Counted from the stretch's first letter, positions 25,719 through 37,599 are shown. The stretch: DNA of 64,000 bases from Sphagnum compactum (GCA_965153455.1 OZ234497.1:14246302-14310301), one strand, 5' to 3'. The notes: generated from the sequence alone by a model not told the origin. A program made the numbers and translations.

Positions 25719-26629
25719 TGTCGCAACCCTAGCCTTGGGCTCACGACCAAGGCAAGCACTTGCAAAGGTGCGGGCCAAGAGTGAGCCCGGGAGTCACATA
25801 TCATGCTCCCGGGAGTGCAAGAGAATGCGAGGGAATGAACCCCCACACTCCCAAGTGAACTCCCATTTTGGGAGTTGGAGTCCCGACGAAAATTTGAATC
25901 TTCAGAGCGCAATTGTAGGGGTCAAAACCCATTGAATTGAAGAGTTCCTTATATCATTGGAAAGCTCTTAGAACGTAGATGTCTAAAATGGGCTTGCATG
26001 ACCCATTTGGATACTTAAAACATAAGTTATGGCCAAAAGAAGGGCCAAGAGTCAAATTGGCAATTCGATTCTCGACCACTAAAAGTCAGGAATCGCCTCC
26101 ATTTCCTTGCGTACAGGTGATGTGCCACATATTGTTGGAAGATCTTGACGAGGGCTACAATTTTGTTTCAGACCTCATTTCAATTGGAGGTCTGCACACA
26201 AAGTTATGGGCCTCCAAAGTTGCAAGAGTCCTAATTTAGGGAATTTCAAGACTCCCATTTGAGAATCCTGGGACAAAATGTCATTTGGGTGCTAACATCG
26301 TGGCTAGGCACAGAGTATACTATAAGGGGGAAGGTGGTGGCTTCCCCCAAGTCCGGGCCGTGGTGAGTCTTATGAGTCCGTGTTTACGCGTGGTGAGTCC
26401 GTGCACCAAAAGCGTTCAAATTATGCACTAACCAACTTGTTTGGGTTGTGCAGGTCCGTGTGAGTAATTGATGTTTGTCACTCTTCCTAGTATTAATCCC
26501 TGAACTCCAGCACACCCCTCTACCCCTAAAGTGTTATGAGCTAGGGAGTGTGTTCTAACTCCTTACTCTTCCACTATTTTCACCTTAGATTCACATTTGA
26601 GTCTATCCAAGAACTTGTGAACGCGTCAA
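25719..26629 (+). repeat. 3' LTR of the gypsy element, complete
   Basis: About 911 bp. It starts with TGTCGCAACCC right after the polypurine tract and ends near GCGTCA, aligned with the end of the 5' LTR next to its primer-binding site (final two bases differ). It contains repeated (G)GGAGT / ACTCCC words, a TATA-like TACTATAAGG (26318-26327) and a conserved block around GTGCACCAAAAGCG. The divergence from the inverted 5' LTR indicates an old insertion. Confidence 0.85.
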
Positions 26630-27060
26630 TGTGTTTTCAACATTCTATTCAATCTTCAATGTTGGTATGTAATGTCTTTTTAGTTTCCTATCTTTAACTT
26701 TCAGTCATATCTTCAATTTAAATTTGCCTTGAGTGTTTGTTTATTGTGTCTTCAACACTTTGTTGTTTCCTCAAATTAAATGTTTTTAGTGTCTATTTGT
26801 TGTGTCTTTCAACTTTACTGTCTTAAGTTTGCTATGTCTTTAGTATGTTATATCTTTTAATTTGGTGTTTTTAGTTGTTGCATCTTCAGTATGTTGTGGC
26901 TTTAGTTTAAGTGTTTTAATTTTTAATTTGGTGTCTTTCATTTTTGTTTCTTTATATTTTTTATGTTTTTAGTTTGCTATGTGTTTTCAGTTTTCTGTGT
27001 TTAATTTGTATTTTATGTCTCCAATTTACAATTTGTTGGTCGGACTCAAGGATTTGTGTG
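26630..27060. repeat. T-rich degenerate array downstream of the LTR
   Basis: The plus strand repeats loose variants of TTTAGTTTGCTATGTCTTTAG and TGTGTCTTCAAC, with a period of about 20-25 bp. It has no coding capacity. It is T-rich like the left flank at 19550-19640, so the element may have landed in a pre-existing array. Confidence 0.4.
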
Positions 27061-29013
27061 GAGGGGTGAATGGAAGATGGAACAAAGGAAAAGTTGCCTA
27101 AATTTAAAACCATCCAACATGACAAAAGACCTTCATTCCGATTCAATATTTGGGTTAGCCTTTTAAGTTTAAAGTTATATTTGTGCATTCAAATTGAAGC
27201 AAATCTTTCATGGAAGTTTTTTTTAGCTTGAAGTTCCACCAATGGTAATACGATGTACTAAGTGGAGTGTAATTCCCTTTTTAGATGATCTGTGTGAAGT
27301 TTTCTATTGCTTGTAAATGGTTAACTTTGGTTTGATATTTCAAAAGCTTGTAAATGTTTAATGGCTATGTTTCCAAAATGCAAAAACTTGCCTTGCCTTG
27401 TAATGTTGGTGTGTGTTGTTAAAGACCCGACACTTCATTTTGAAAGGGGGTCATTTAAATACCATGATAAAAAGAACCTACTTATACCCATCCGGATATC
27501 TATTAAAAATTGGGGCTTGTACCCAATTAACCACATACCCAAACCCATGCCCCCACCTCATAACTGTCGATAATTGGGTTTCTAAAACTCATACCCGGGT
27601 GGTTCTATACACCTTTGAAAACTCAGAAAACGACACCCAGTGTGGGGTGGGTTTTGATTTTAAAATAAAAGTTGGGTCCGGGTTCTAGAAACAGCCAATT
27701 TGTGCAATTAGCACAATTAGCAAATTGTCAATGCAAGAGACATGAGGTGCATAATTTGTGCAACTTGTGCAGTAGAAATGACCAAAGCACTCATCGGCCA
27801 GTTTCGTATATTTTTGTATGGAACTACTGCTCCTTTTCAGAAGTGGGAGTCCTTAGCACACTACCCATGCCTTCGATGATGAATTGGACTTGATGATGAA
27901 TTGGACTTGTAAAGGTATTGAAGGTAAACAGACCAAAAGCAGTAATTCAAATAACACATTCCTTCCAAGAAAGGGGGGTGGAGGGGAGGGAGGGGGGGCG
28001 TGTAGTTTGTGCCAATTAGTTGTGACCCTGTGGCTCTCTTTCCTCTGTTTTTGCGGGAATACTGCCTTCTTTTCATAAAAGTGACTTTGTGATTCTCAAA
28101 TGTTCAATATATTGTGTCTACTGCCTCCTTTTGCCAAGTGGTTACTTTAATTCATATTTTGGAATGTAAAGAAACCTAGTCAGTTCTAACAGAGCAATAA
28201 TCAACATGAATTGTTACTCTAATAAGTACCATGTAGAAATGAATGTACTGTAGGTTACACAACAATTATAGTTAAGAAGAATTCGAACAAACCTGACCAT
28301 GATGAGCCAAATAAAGTACCCATGTCCAGCTAAAATTTGGCCACAAAAGACAAAGGGAACCGCCCTTCTAATTTGAAACTGTTGTGGAAAATGGATATTG
28401 GGAGTTTAAGGTTAGGCCGACAACCCTGTCTGTGGAAACATTGGTTCTGAAAATACTTGTTTTTTCTCCCTTTCTATTTGGGGCACTTTGCTTTTTCTGT
28501 AGGCATGCAACCTTCAAAGGGTAATTGTAGGTAGAGGGGGTAAATGTGAATTCTCGAAAAAGTAGACTGCATGGATTGGAGTATTTTCTATGGCCTTGAG
28601 AATACGGTCGATCTTTGTTCAAGCCCTTGCCCATTATGTTGTGAAGGTGCCAGTTTAGCCCATTAGAACAAGTCCCATGATGCACCCAACATAAAGGGGA
28701 GGGCTAAAACTACTCCATAACATTAAGATCTGGGGTTGCAGAATCAACAACTTTGGTAAACATTGGTTCAACAGAAATGTTTTGATCATTATAATGAGTG
28801 CATGATCATCCAAAAATTCTGTTAAATAATATGATCAAGAAAATGACCCACCTAATCTGCCCCCCTGACCCCAGATCTTAACCCTTGAACCTCAGACAAA
28901 GCCCAATATGGACTGCTTTTTAGTGTAAATTCGCACATTTAGGGCTTAATGTGTAGGGTAAGGCCCCTCGATGGCGGCTTTCCTGGGGCCAGCATAAAGC
29001 ATTGGCCGATCAC
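27061..29013. other. mixed-composition intergenic DNA, no gene assigned
   Basis: Composition is less AT-rich than before. A G-run cluster (27973-27998: G6, G4, G3 and G7 runs) could form a G-quadruplex. Short open frames exist on both strands, but no domain is recognised. The minus strand at 28.37-28.69 kb could contain additional exons of the small candidate gene at 29.0-29.2 kb. Confidence 0.4.
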
Positions 29014-29200
29014 CTGGATTTCTCTGCCTTGTTCCAGGCCCCAAATTTCTGGGATACCCCCTCCAAGGGCATAGGTATTGAGTTTAAGGAATTAGAGAAA
29101 ATTTGTTTAGCAGATGGATAAGGGAAATACAAAAGAATTACCTGTAAAGTCACGCCCTCTTGGGCCTGAGTTGCACCCTCGTTTGATGCTTCATCCCCTC
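29014..29200 (-). CDS. two phase-compatible mini-exons, unknown gene
   Basis: On the minus strand, TTTCAG precedes a 59-nt segment (29200-29142) ending CAG before GTAATT. It encodes GDEASNEGATQAQEGVTLQ. After a 93-nt gap an acceptor CCCAG at 29049 opens a 35-nt segment (29048-29014) encoding KFGAWNKAEKS, ending AG before GTGATC. The phases match. KFGAW resembles the core of the plant NOI/RIN4 motif (PKFG-x-W), but the rest of that motif is absent, so this is only a hint. Neither the first nor the last exon was found. Confidence 0.3.
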
Positions 29201-32200
29201 CTGAAATTTTATTAAATAACGGAATGAAATAATGAGACTCAGGATTAAATGCACGAGGCGCGAGAAAATTTTTAGCTATAGTACACATTGCAGGAGCAGT
29301 GATTGGTTGAAGGCGTTCAGGAAAAGAAAGGACCGGGCAAGAACACTGAGTTTCATGCCCCCATTGAAGCCCAATATACTTTTTTCCCCCTATTTTTTTA
29401 TAATCTCATCCACTATGTGACCAAACAGGGGTTCCGGTGCCATCTTTTCCTGACTTTACTGATAACTTTAATGAAGCACCTTAGAAGCCCCCTTAAGTGT
29501 GATACCTAGCTTGCATGAAGTGCCATCCCAGCGTGTGTGTGTCGGTCTTATTCCACCATTTAAGGTATGCAACCATTGTCTTTTTTTTTCTTAACCCAGT
29601 CTGTATACAAACAACGGTTACAAGCAAGGGTTTTAATGTTAGACTAGAGAATATACACAATTATACAGGGTCGCTGGAATAGGCTTGAGCCTAGGGGTGA
29701 AGAAAAGCCTAAGTGCCCAATGAGATTGTTACAATGGGAGCCAAGAATTGTTTTGAGGAGTTCTCCTCAGTAAACACTTAAATATTTCTAGTCCTCATAG
29801 GCTTGTGCCTAGGTGTGAAGTAAAAATTTCTGACCAATTCCTTAGTAAAAATTGTTTCAAATTGGTGGGGTTGCCTCAATAAATTAGTACTCATTGTTAC
29901 ATGTCCTTTGCATGTGCTCACGCAAAAGACATGCAAATTGCGAGTTTTTGACACATGCTTCTTATATTTTATTAAGGGATGCACAAGCCCTACCATTTCT
30001 GTACACAAAATTTCAACTTTACAACCTCCTCCTCATAGAAAGAAATAGTGCTTTAGCACATTACTTGTGGTATTTATTTTTTTCAATTTTTTGGTGTAGT
30101 CAAAGTGATGATCATCCATAAGAAGGTTTAGCCAAATTTGGCTGCAAGATATGAAAATTAAAAGTTTAAACACCCTTTTATATTTTTGGTTACAATGCAG
30201 GGGTACACCTACTTGTGGGTTTCAAGTTGGATGTTAAGGTCATTTAATTGAGATAGCACTCTTTAATCATAACGAGTAGCAAGGTCACGATTTGTTTAAG
30301 TGTCACAAAAAGGGTAAAGGTGTTGCAATCTTCTAGTATTTTGAAATGTCAAAACATTTTAAAACATTTCCACCAACCTTCTCACCTAAACATATACAAT
30401 ATTTTCCATTTTATCATCTTCCTTGATCCAACTCATCCTTGGTGTGGCATCAATGCCTTCCAAAATTGTTAACCTAAACATTGGCCTATCATGATGAAAA
30501 TTAAAAGTGATATTTTTTTTGACAATTCCCATTTAGAGAGAAAATTAAAAAATTATCTTAATTCTTATATAACCTTTGATATTCTACCTGTTATAGACAA
30601 ACTTGAAATTGCTATTATACATATGCTTTAGGAATGGATCTCTTTACAAATCTTGAGTGGCATTTATATTGTAATTCATAAATTAGTTTACACCAATAAA
30701 GGTTTAAATCAATTGAAGTGTTATTGCAACCATGGGGTTTGGTTCTTTGGTTTTCATCATCGTCATTTTCATCTAATGTAATTAACATTGTGGATTCATC
30801 ATCCTCACCATCTTATCTCGATTGTCCAAATTGTTGTTGTTATGATGGTTTTGTTAGAACGACATTTATACATTATCTACGATGAATTTCCTTGGAAAGT
30901 GATAAGTAAATAATAATATATCAAATTTCTAAATGATCAACATGCATGTTGATATAATTAGGCCATCGAGAGAAATATTTTATTAAGCTTTCCATTAAAA
31001 AGTTCACACATAGTATGACAAGTTCCTATATGTTCAAATGTGAAAAGACATTCAACATTTAAATAATTAATATTGTTTGTTAAATATTTTATAACAATCA
31101 ATTCTCATGTTTTGAAAATAAGATTATTCATCCTTTATGACAATGATTAATTATCTAATGGTCCAAATGTAAGCATAACTTCAAAAGATGGTGAAATTTC
31201 TAGATAATGTTTATGATTCACAACAAGTCATTTGGCAAAGAATGACCATTTATATATGTCTAGTCTCATTCCATTGACATGTTCAAATGATGAAAACTAA
31301 AAATGACATCATCCAAATTGGGTCAATATTTTCATTTTCAATTAGGATTTCAAAAATTAAAAGCATATTTTGTCGCAATTTTTCTTTGTTTTTCTTTTTT
31401 TTAATTCACCTAAATTTTAGGAGAAAATGTTTTTTAGAATTTGTTTTGGCTAGATTTTGACAATGTTTTTCATGTTAGACCTTGATGTAGTTTTTGGTGG
31501 CCAATGTTCTACAATTTGGACAATTTGTTGCAAATGTGTTACCAATTTGTGCTAAATTAAAATGTTAATGATGAATTACATTAAGATATTTGAATTTTTC
31601 ATGGGATACAATCTTTAAAGAATTACATTTCGAATTTCAATATTTTAATTTTGCTAAAAACATATTGTATGAAACATTTTTGTGCAAAATATTTACAAAA
31701 TTTATTTATTTTACTTTTTCTACAAAATAAATGATGGCTTTGGAAAAGTGGTTGGCCAAGAGAATAACAATGATTTAAATATGACCATTATTATATTTGC
31801 ATTAGTATTGAAACATGTAAAGTATGTAAAGGGATTTTTGCTTCATTAATGAAAGTTATGACAACTAGAAATGTCCCTAACCAAGGGATGTTTTTCTAGC
31901 CACCATGATTATGGATGAACTTTATGAAAACTGTTGTGACAATTGTCATTGAAATGTTTAAAACCATTTAATGTCTTTGGATTCCTTAAAAATCAAATTG
32001 TAAAGATAAGTATATTGTTCAGTCAAAAGAAAGTAATTTTTAAAAATATTCAATTTGATCAAATAATTACATCTTTTCTCAAAGTTTTCTATGACAATTG
32101 TCATTCAATACTAAAAAAACACTTAATGGGTTATGCTCCTTATTTAAGACCACTTTTTTTAAAAGGAAAAAAATGATTTTTTTAAGTTTGCAAAATTGGT

Positions 32201-32629
32201 AAATGTTTGTTACAAACATACATTTTGTACACTAAATATTTGCAAAGCTTTTTTATAAGTCTTTTACAAAATAAATTGCCTTTGAAAAAAAATTGGTATA
32301 TATGAATTGTGATCGATCTATGAAAAAAGGTTGTTTGTTTGTTTTGATTGACATATGTTGACATCTCCCAAATGAAATAGCTTGTGCCATGTTCTTGGTA
32401 TCATTGGAAAGTTGTCAATGAGTCAGGGTGCCCCAATTTGGTTTCATAATGTTAACTATGATCATAATTGTGATTATATGTTATAACTTAAAACCCATTT
32501 TTTGAATTTTGGATTTTGAAAAATAGTTGTTTGTTTCATAATGTATAACAAAGTTATCCACAACGTTAGTAAAACTCAAAATCAAAATCCTAAGTTACAA
32601 TGAAATTGAGGATGACAATGAAAATAAGG
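29201..32629. other. AT-rich intergenic DNA, no gene seen
   Basis: Stops in all frames; short open stretches (29.2-29.5, 29.9-30.1 and 31.9-32.2 kb) lack domains. The palindromic word GACAATTGTCATT occurs twice (about 31938 and 32093). At 29690 and 29800 two similar phrases (AGGCTTGAGCCTAGGGGTGAAG and AGGCTTGTGCCTAGGTGTGAAG, inexact) mark a short local duplication. Confidence 0.45.
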
Positions 32630-33260
32630 CTACGTAGGGATTATATAAGGAAAATTTTAATTGCCTACCTAGGTTATGGATACCTATGGGATATTTAGGG
32701 AAGTTATTTAGGGTTTATCTAACGGGTTACCTAAGGACTATTTCGGGAGACACTTAAGGATCTATTTAGGTTATGGAATATCTAAAGACTACTTAAAGAA
32801 CTACATAACTTAAATAGCCCATAACCTAGCTAGGCCCCCCCTAAGTGGTCTCTAGGTACTACTTGAGTAACCCTTTAGGTTACTTAGGTAGCCTTTCAAA
32901 ATAGCCCTTAGATATTTCCAACATAAGACATTTTTAATAGCCTTTTATGTAGGCTTAATATAACCTTCAAAATAGCCCTTGGGTATCCTCTAACCTAGGT
33001 ATGCCCCTTGGTAGGACCTAGGAAGACTCTAATTAAGGTAGTTTCTAGGTAATATTTAAAGTAGGCTTTTAAGTATGCCCTATGTATTGCCCCCGTGCAG
33101 GCCTTGCATCACCTTTATCCTACTTCGGTAGGTGAGGAAATAGGTAGTCCATTTTAGATAGGTAGCCCATATGTAGGTAAGGAAGTAGGTAGGCCTTAAT
33201 CTAGTTAACCCCTTATCTAGGTAGTCTCTTAATCTATGTGATAGCCATAACCTAATTAGA
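32630..33260. repeat. CCTAGGT-rich foldback array
   Basis: Degenerate words such as TTAGGTTATGG and TACTTAAGG dominate the left part. Their complements (CCATAACCTA, CCTAAGTGG) dominate the right part, with the turn near 32800, where ATTTAGGTTATGG is mirrored by CCCATAACCTAG. Further TAGGTAGCC words follow to 33240. No coding capacity. It has the same hairpin-like layout as the arrays at 10.9 and 40.1 kb. Confidence 0.45.
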
Positions 33261-34069
33261 CTATAGTACAATTTAAAAAGAAACTATGGTAACCACTTTG
33301 GGGGTTCATCTTTACTTTGAAGGAGTGATATTCAATTTGGTGAACTTTATGGATAGCTCAAAAGGGCAAATGAGTGAGTATAACAAGGACCGAAATCAAG
33401 TTGAAAGTAAGGATTATTTTAAGGATAACTTTAATATATGTCATGTATAAATAAAAAATGATACACAAATTTTCGCAACTTAGAGAGTTTTTTTTTCAGA
33501 AAATGGAAAAAATGAAAGTTTTGTGATTTTTTAGGGGCTTTTTTTGCATTTTGGGAATAAAAATTATTGAATTAGCCACATTTAGACCTATATAGACCAA
33601 GGCATTTCCTAGTAGGTCGGCACATGTAACAGCACTTTTGTAAAAATGCTACAGCTCGCCTAGGACAGTCTTCATTTAATGCTAATTAATGATGGGATTC
33701 TCGCCAGTGGACTAATTTAGGAATTTGAGGCAAACAAAGCCTGGTCATGTAGTTTCATGTAAATTTTTCTAAATGCTAGAAAGATGATTGTTTAATTTGT
33801 TTTATAAAAATAAATGGAAATAGTTTAATTACTTGTTGCAGAAACTTAACATCAATAAATTAAATTCAGAATTCACGTGTTAAAAAAAATTCAACCATTC
33901 AGAGTAATTCAAAAGCAAGAAAAAACGAGTACTCAAAATATGAAAGGTCTACAACCTTAAGCATCCTTCCATATCACCACAAATGTTTTATGTAATTTTT
34001 CGAATTTTGGCAATTTCTTTATTTTAAAAATGGAATTTGCAGCGGAATAGTCTTTTTTTTTAAATTCAC
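33261..34069. other. AT-rich spacer before the kinase locus
   Basis: No gene seen. Sequence becomes GC-richer and CG-containing from about 34090, suggesting that the promoter of the plus-strand locus begins near the end of this stretch. Confidence 0.4.
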
Positions 34070-34220
34070 AAAATGGCGAAATTCTTCCACAAAAGAAATC
34101 TCTCTACACTCATCTCTCATCCGCGGGCTCTCCGCTTCGGACGGACCCCCGCGTCTCTCTTCTTGCGCCATTTTTTTTCTGTCGGCGAGAATTGTAGAAA
34201 GGTTTGCTGCACGTGTCTTC

Positions 34221-34542
34221 ATGCTTTCGGACAGGAAGGCTTTGTACGAGGTGCGGCAAGCGATTGGTAAGCAAATCTGCATTTCTTTGTTATTTACTAA
34301 TATCCTGTTCTTCATAGATTTTTCTTAAACATTCTGGCTATGGTGATCCGCATTGTTGATTTCGAAGTCGAGAATTACTAGTTGATGCTTGTTCGTTTCT
34401 ATGTTTTTCTATTCCTGTGAGAAATTTTCTTTCCGGGGAACTAAAATTTTCTGGCACGCTTTGCTGTTTCCAACAGTCTGTTGCAGTGGTGGTTTCTGCA
34501 TCCGAGTTTGCCGCATTTGCGTCTGCTCGACATCCTGGTGCG
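34221..34542 (+). CDS. candidate first two exons of the 34-38 kb locus
   Basis: An ATG at 34221 opens MLSDRKALYEVRQAI, ending in a strong donor (ATTG before GTAAGC at 34267). An acceptor (GTTGCAG) at 34486 starts a 56-nt segment in matching phase encoding VVSASEFAAFASARHPGA, ending GCG before GTAAGG (34543). The upstream DNA (34090-34200) is GC- and CT-rich like a plant 5' leader. The peptide is not recognised. These exons could belong to the kinase downstream on the same strand, but the link is not shown, because the exons between 34.55 and 35.25 kb could not be resolved. Confidence 0.35.
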
Positions 34543-35256
34543 GTAAGGTTCTGGAAACATACGAGTGTTGCGTGTGTTCGATCATGCTGATTGCTAGTGA
34601 AGGGACAAGGGCTAGCAACAGTCGACAACTCGTCGACACACATCCCGATGCTCAGAAATACTGCATCATATAAATGGTACCTGCCTGTAGCGGATGCCCC
34701 TGGAAGTCCTACTGATCCGAGGGGATCGGATTGCAGTTCCGACAAACCGAACTATCTCTACGATATACATAAGTTTGTCGCGCGAAATATGTAAATCTCC
34801 ACAAAACAAGCATCATAGGTATGTAATTTAGAGTTTCAATTCCAAATTTCCTGATCGATGAACAGGATGTAAGTTACAAACTGATGTTTTGAAATTTTTA
34901 TTTTCTCACAGATATTAAGCATGAAATTTCTTGTCCGTTAGTTACAGAGAGTTCCTGTGCGGGGAAGATTATTGAAGGAGACTTTATCTGCTGGCAATAG
35001 ATAAAGAGGAATTGATTTTTTTGGGCAGTGATTCTGAAGTTATTATGCAATCAAGAGAGACTACATTGGGAGAGGAAATGTTCACAACCAATTAGTATCA
35101 GTGCACAGACTTGGTTCTTTGTAGGACCTTGTGTTGGGTCTTATGGTGGTTGTTCATATGACCCACCAGTCCAGCAACAATTATGCAATATCACATTAGA
35201 AGGGAATAATTTAAGCAGCAGGAGTCCTATAGGAGATGCATGATTTTGTTTGGCAG

Positions 35257-36187
35257 GTAGTGAAGGTTTGTGATTTTGATGTCGCTCGCTTAAAACCTAT
35301 ACCTACGAGCAGCTCTGGAGAAGGGGCGTGGACTGGTGAAATGACAGCAGAGACAGGAACTTACCGCTGGATGTCTCCTGAGGTATCTATTCAACGGCAC
35401 TCCTTCACTCCTAGGAGTAACAACTCACTGGTGAACAGTGTACTACATGGGAAGGATGTCTCTTGTGATGCATCTCATGGTGTGTTGTCCCACCTCCAAT
35501 AAATGGTCTGTGTGAATCAATCATCAGTTCAGTGGATTTCCAATTTGTGTCTGAAACGCATGCTGGTATGATTGTGAAAGGTCTTGGAGCACAAACTATA
35601 TGATCACAAAGTGGATGTTTATTCATTTGGCATTATGATGTGGTATGCTCCTGTTCTACTTCCTGATGTAAAGCACAGTTGATGGTGTGACAAGCTAGCC
35701 ATGAAACAATTTATTTCACTAGAATTGTTCAGTGCTATGACATAACTGGTCTTGAGACTGTTATTTCTCTTGTGTGCTGATGGCAAATTTCCATTGCCTG
35801 TACATGCTTTGTTGCATGTCTGAGCAGGGAGGTGCTGACTGGTGGGGTTCCATATGATGGTTTTACACCACTGCAAGCAGCAATTGGTGTTGTGCAACAG
35901 TCTGACTCAGCCTTTTTCACTTGGTTGTTTGGTCATGTTCACAGTCGTTAAAATACCTTTTTGTTGTCCCCATTGCTGTGTGAGGGTTTTTCCAGATTTT
36001 GCACTTTGCAAAGTTCTTTTTTCAAAACTGAGATTGACAGATGAAAGGGAGCACAGTATCTAATGGAAGAATGTGCTATTGCAGGGGGTTTCACCCTGAG
36101 ATACCTCCCTTTGTACCTGAGAAACTGTCACTTTTAGCTCAGCAATGTTGGCATCAAGACCCAAAGCAGCGGCCTGAATTTCCTGAG
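35257..36187 (+). CDS. Raf/STY-like protein kinase, C-terminal lobe in four exons
   Basis: Four exons join in phase. Exon 35257-35382 encodes VVKVCDFDVARL and the activation segment MTAETGTYRWMSPE. Exon 35581-35642 encodes VLEHKLYDHKVDVYSFGIMM. Exon 35828-35899 encodes EVLTGGVPYDGFTPLQAA. Exon 36085-36187 encodes GFHPEIPPFVPEKLSLLA, then CWHQDPKQRPEFPE. Splice sites are GT..AG, the third donor (CAACA before GTCTGA) being weak. The order matches subdomains VII-XI of plant Raf-like MAPKKK/STY kinases (TAETGTYRWMAPE, QAAxGVVQ, CWxxDPxxRP). The metal-binding DFG is DFD, and a Ser/Gly/Pro-rich insert precedes the activation loop. The ATP-binding lobe and HRDLKxxN loop were not found upstream, so this may be a truncated gene or fragment; no internal stop is present. 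Confidence 0.75.
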
Positions 36188-37599
36188 GTACTGCTCCTGT
36201 TTTCAAATTTTTGATGTTATTGAGTGCTCAGTTAGGTAAAGTAGGAATTTCACTTCACTGAGTATCTTGTCAATGTCAACCTCAAGATTAACTTGTGTGA
36301 ACTTGTGTACTGGAATTGCATACTCAAGCACATGGACCTTGTGAAATGTAAGCATAATGTGATAACTAAAGTGCATTATCCATGTCGGAGATTATGAAAT
36401 CACAAATGAATCAGAATAAAGCAAAGCCTTAAAAGCATTGTCCAACAATACAATAGTAGGGACTTTTGTCCTGCAAAGAATTGGAGATTCATGTGGTGCT
36501 GGCAGTGTTGGAGGAGATGGTTATGGCGCAAATGACAAACAGGAGGTTCATGTTTGGTGGGAGGAAGACAAGGAAGACTCTTCTGCATGAATAACTTTCT
36601 CTTCTTTGATCTGCTGTTACATAGGGTCCATAGAAACCCTTCAAATAACTCATTATGTTTCCTGTTGCATTTCTTTCAGTGATTGTGTTAACATTTGAAT
36701 TGTTTAAGATCTGGTCCTGGCTAGTACACATTCCCTACTGGTTTCAAACAGTGGTAGCACCAATGGAAGCAACTGCTGACAACTATCATTAGGTTCAGAG
36801 AGTGTTTCTCAGCAAATTTGTGAGAAACATATTGTACTGATATCAGCTCCAGAACTTTTAGGTGTAGAAGCCTTTGTTCCAGAAGAGTGCATGATAGTTT
36901 ACAAAGTTTGGTACAGCTGGTAACTTTCCCTGGCATTGTGACCTGGACTGTTATCATTCTGGATTGAAGTGTGGAGCTAAGCAAGGTTTTACCCTGCCAA
37001 CTAGTGGATAATTCTTTTTGATTGGGCAGTTCTAATGCTTCTTAAATTTGATATCATTGCATCATCTGAATACTTAAATTGAGAAGCTAAATGGGTGCAA
37101 TGATCAATGTTTTCTACAGGTGCAACAAGTCCAGCATGGTGGATGGGAATTTGTATGTAAGCCAGTGAGGATGACTATTTGCAAAGGACAAGTTTGGCTT
37201 ATGAAATGTTACCTAGTCCACCAAATGGGAACTCTGTAGTTGGTAGTGTAGCTATTGACCAGTGAAGTGCTACCTTTCATTACCAGAGCCTTTATTTGCA
37301 TGGGTGTCTGGTCTTTGCTTTCCTCCTTTTTCATACTTCATGCTTTCTTGATCAGCAGGGATGGTTAGCCTCAACCCTTGAGGTGACAGAGTGTGGACAG
37401 TCATTCCTGGTCCTGCCCAGCTCCTTAGACCTTTAAGTTATACTCCATGTTATATTTTGCTCAATGATCTTTACCTGTTCAATTGACTTCATTTTTGGTT
37501 CTTGAGTGCTCTTGAAGTTTTCACTCAGATCTGATGTCTGTTTTGGTTCTCTCAAAATAGACGATGTAAACCCTGATGTTGTTCAATTGTTTTGAACAG
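36188..37599 (+). other. intron-like DNA 3' of the kinase exons
   Basis: No long frame. A possible exon starts at 37130 after TTTTCTACAG with GTGCAACAAGTCCAG (VQQVQHGGWEF), in phase with the preceding kinase exon, but it does not resemble the usual C-terminal end of this kinase class. The rest looks like intron or 3' flank, richer in GC than intergenic DNA elsewhere. Confidence 0.35.

Larger units (their letters stand above)
19655..26629. mobile_element. Ty3/gypsy LTR retrotransposon with inverted 5' half
   Basis: All parts of one chromovirus-type gypsy element are present, but in two opposite halves. On the minus strand, running leftwards from 22475, are the 5' LTR, the primer-binding site, gag, protease and the first part of RT. 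On the plus strand, running rightwards from 22476, are the rest of RT, RNase H, integrase, chromodomain, polypurine tract and 3' LTR. The left half stops after the RT residues DLFDRLS and the right half resumes at FSRIDL, adjacent positions in gypsy RTs (usually spaced by about four residues). The two LTRs are homologous in reverse complement. Frameshifts and stops show the element is dead. It lies immediately downstream of the hAT relic. Confidence 0.9.

Noticed and set aside
34338-34745. 135-codon minus-strand frame opposite the first exons of the 34 kb locus
   Set aside because: No domain, and it lies across plus-strand donor and acceptor signals that form a phase-consistent model; judged a shadow.
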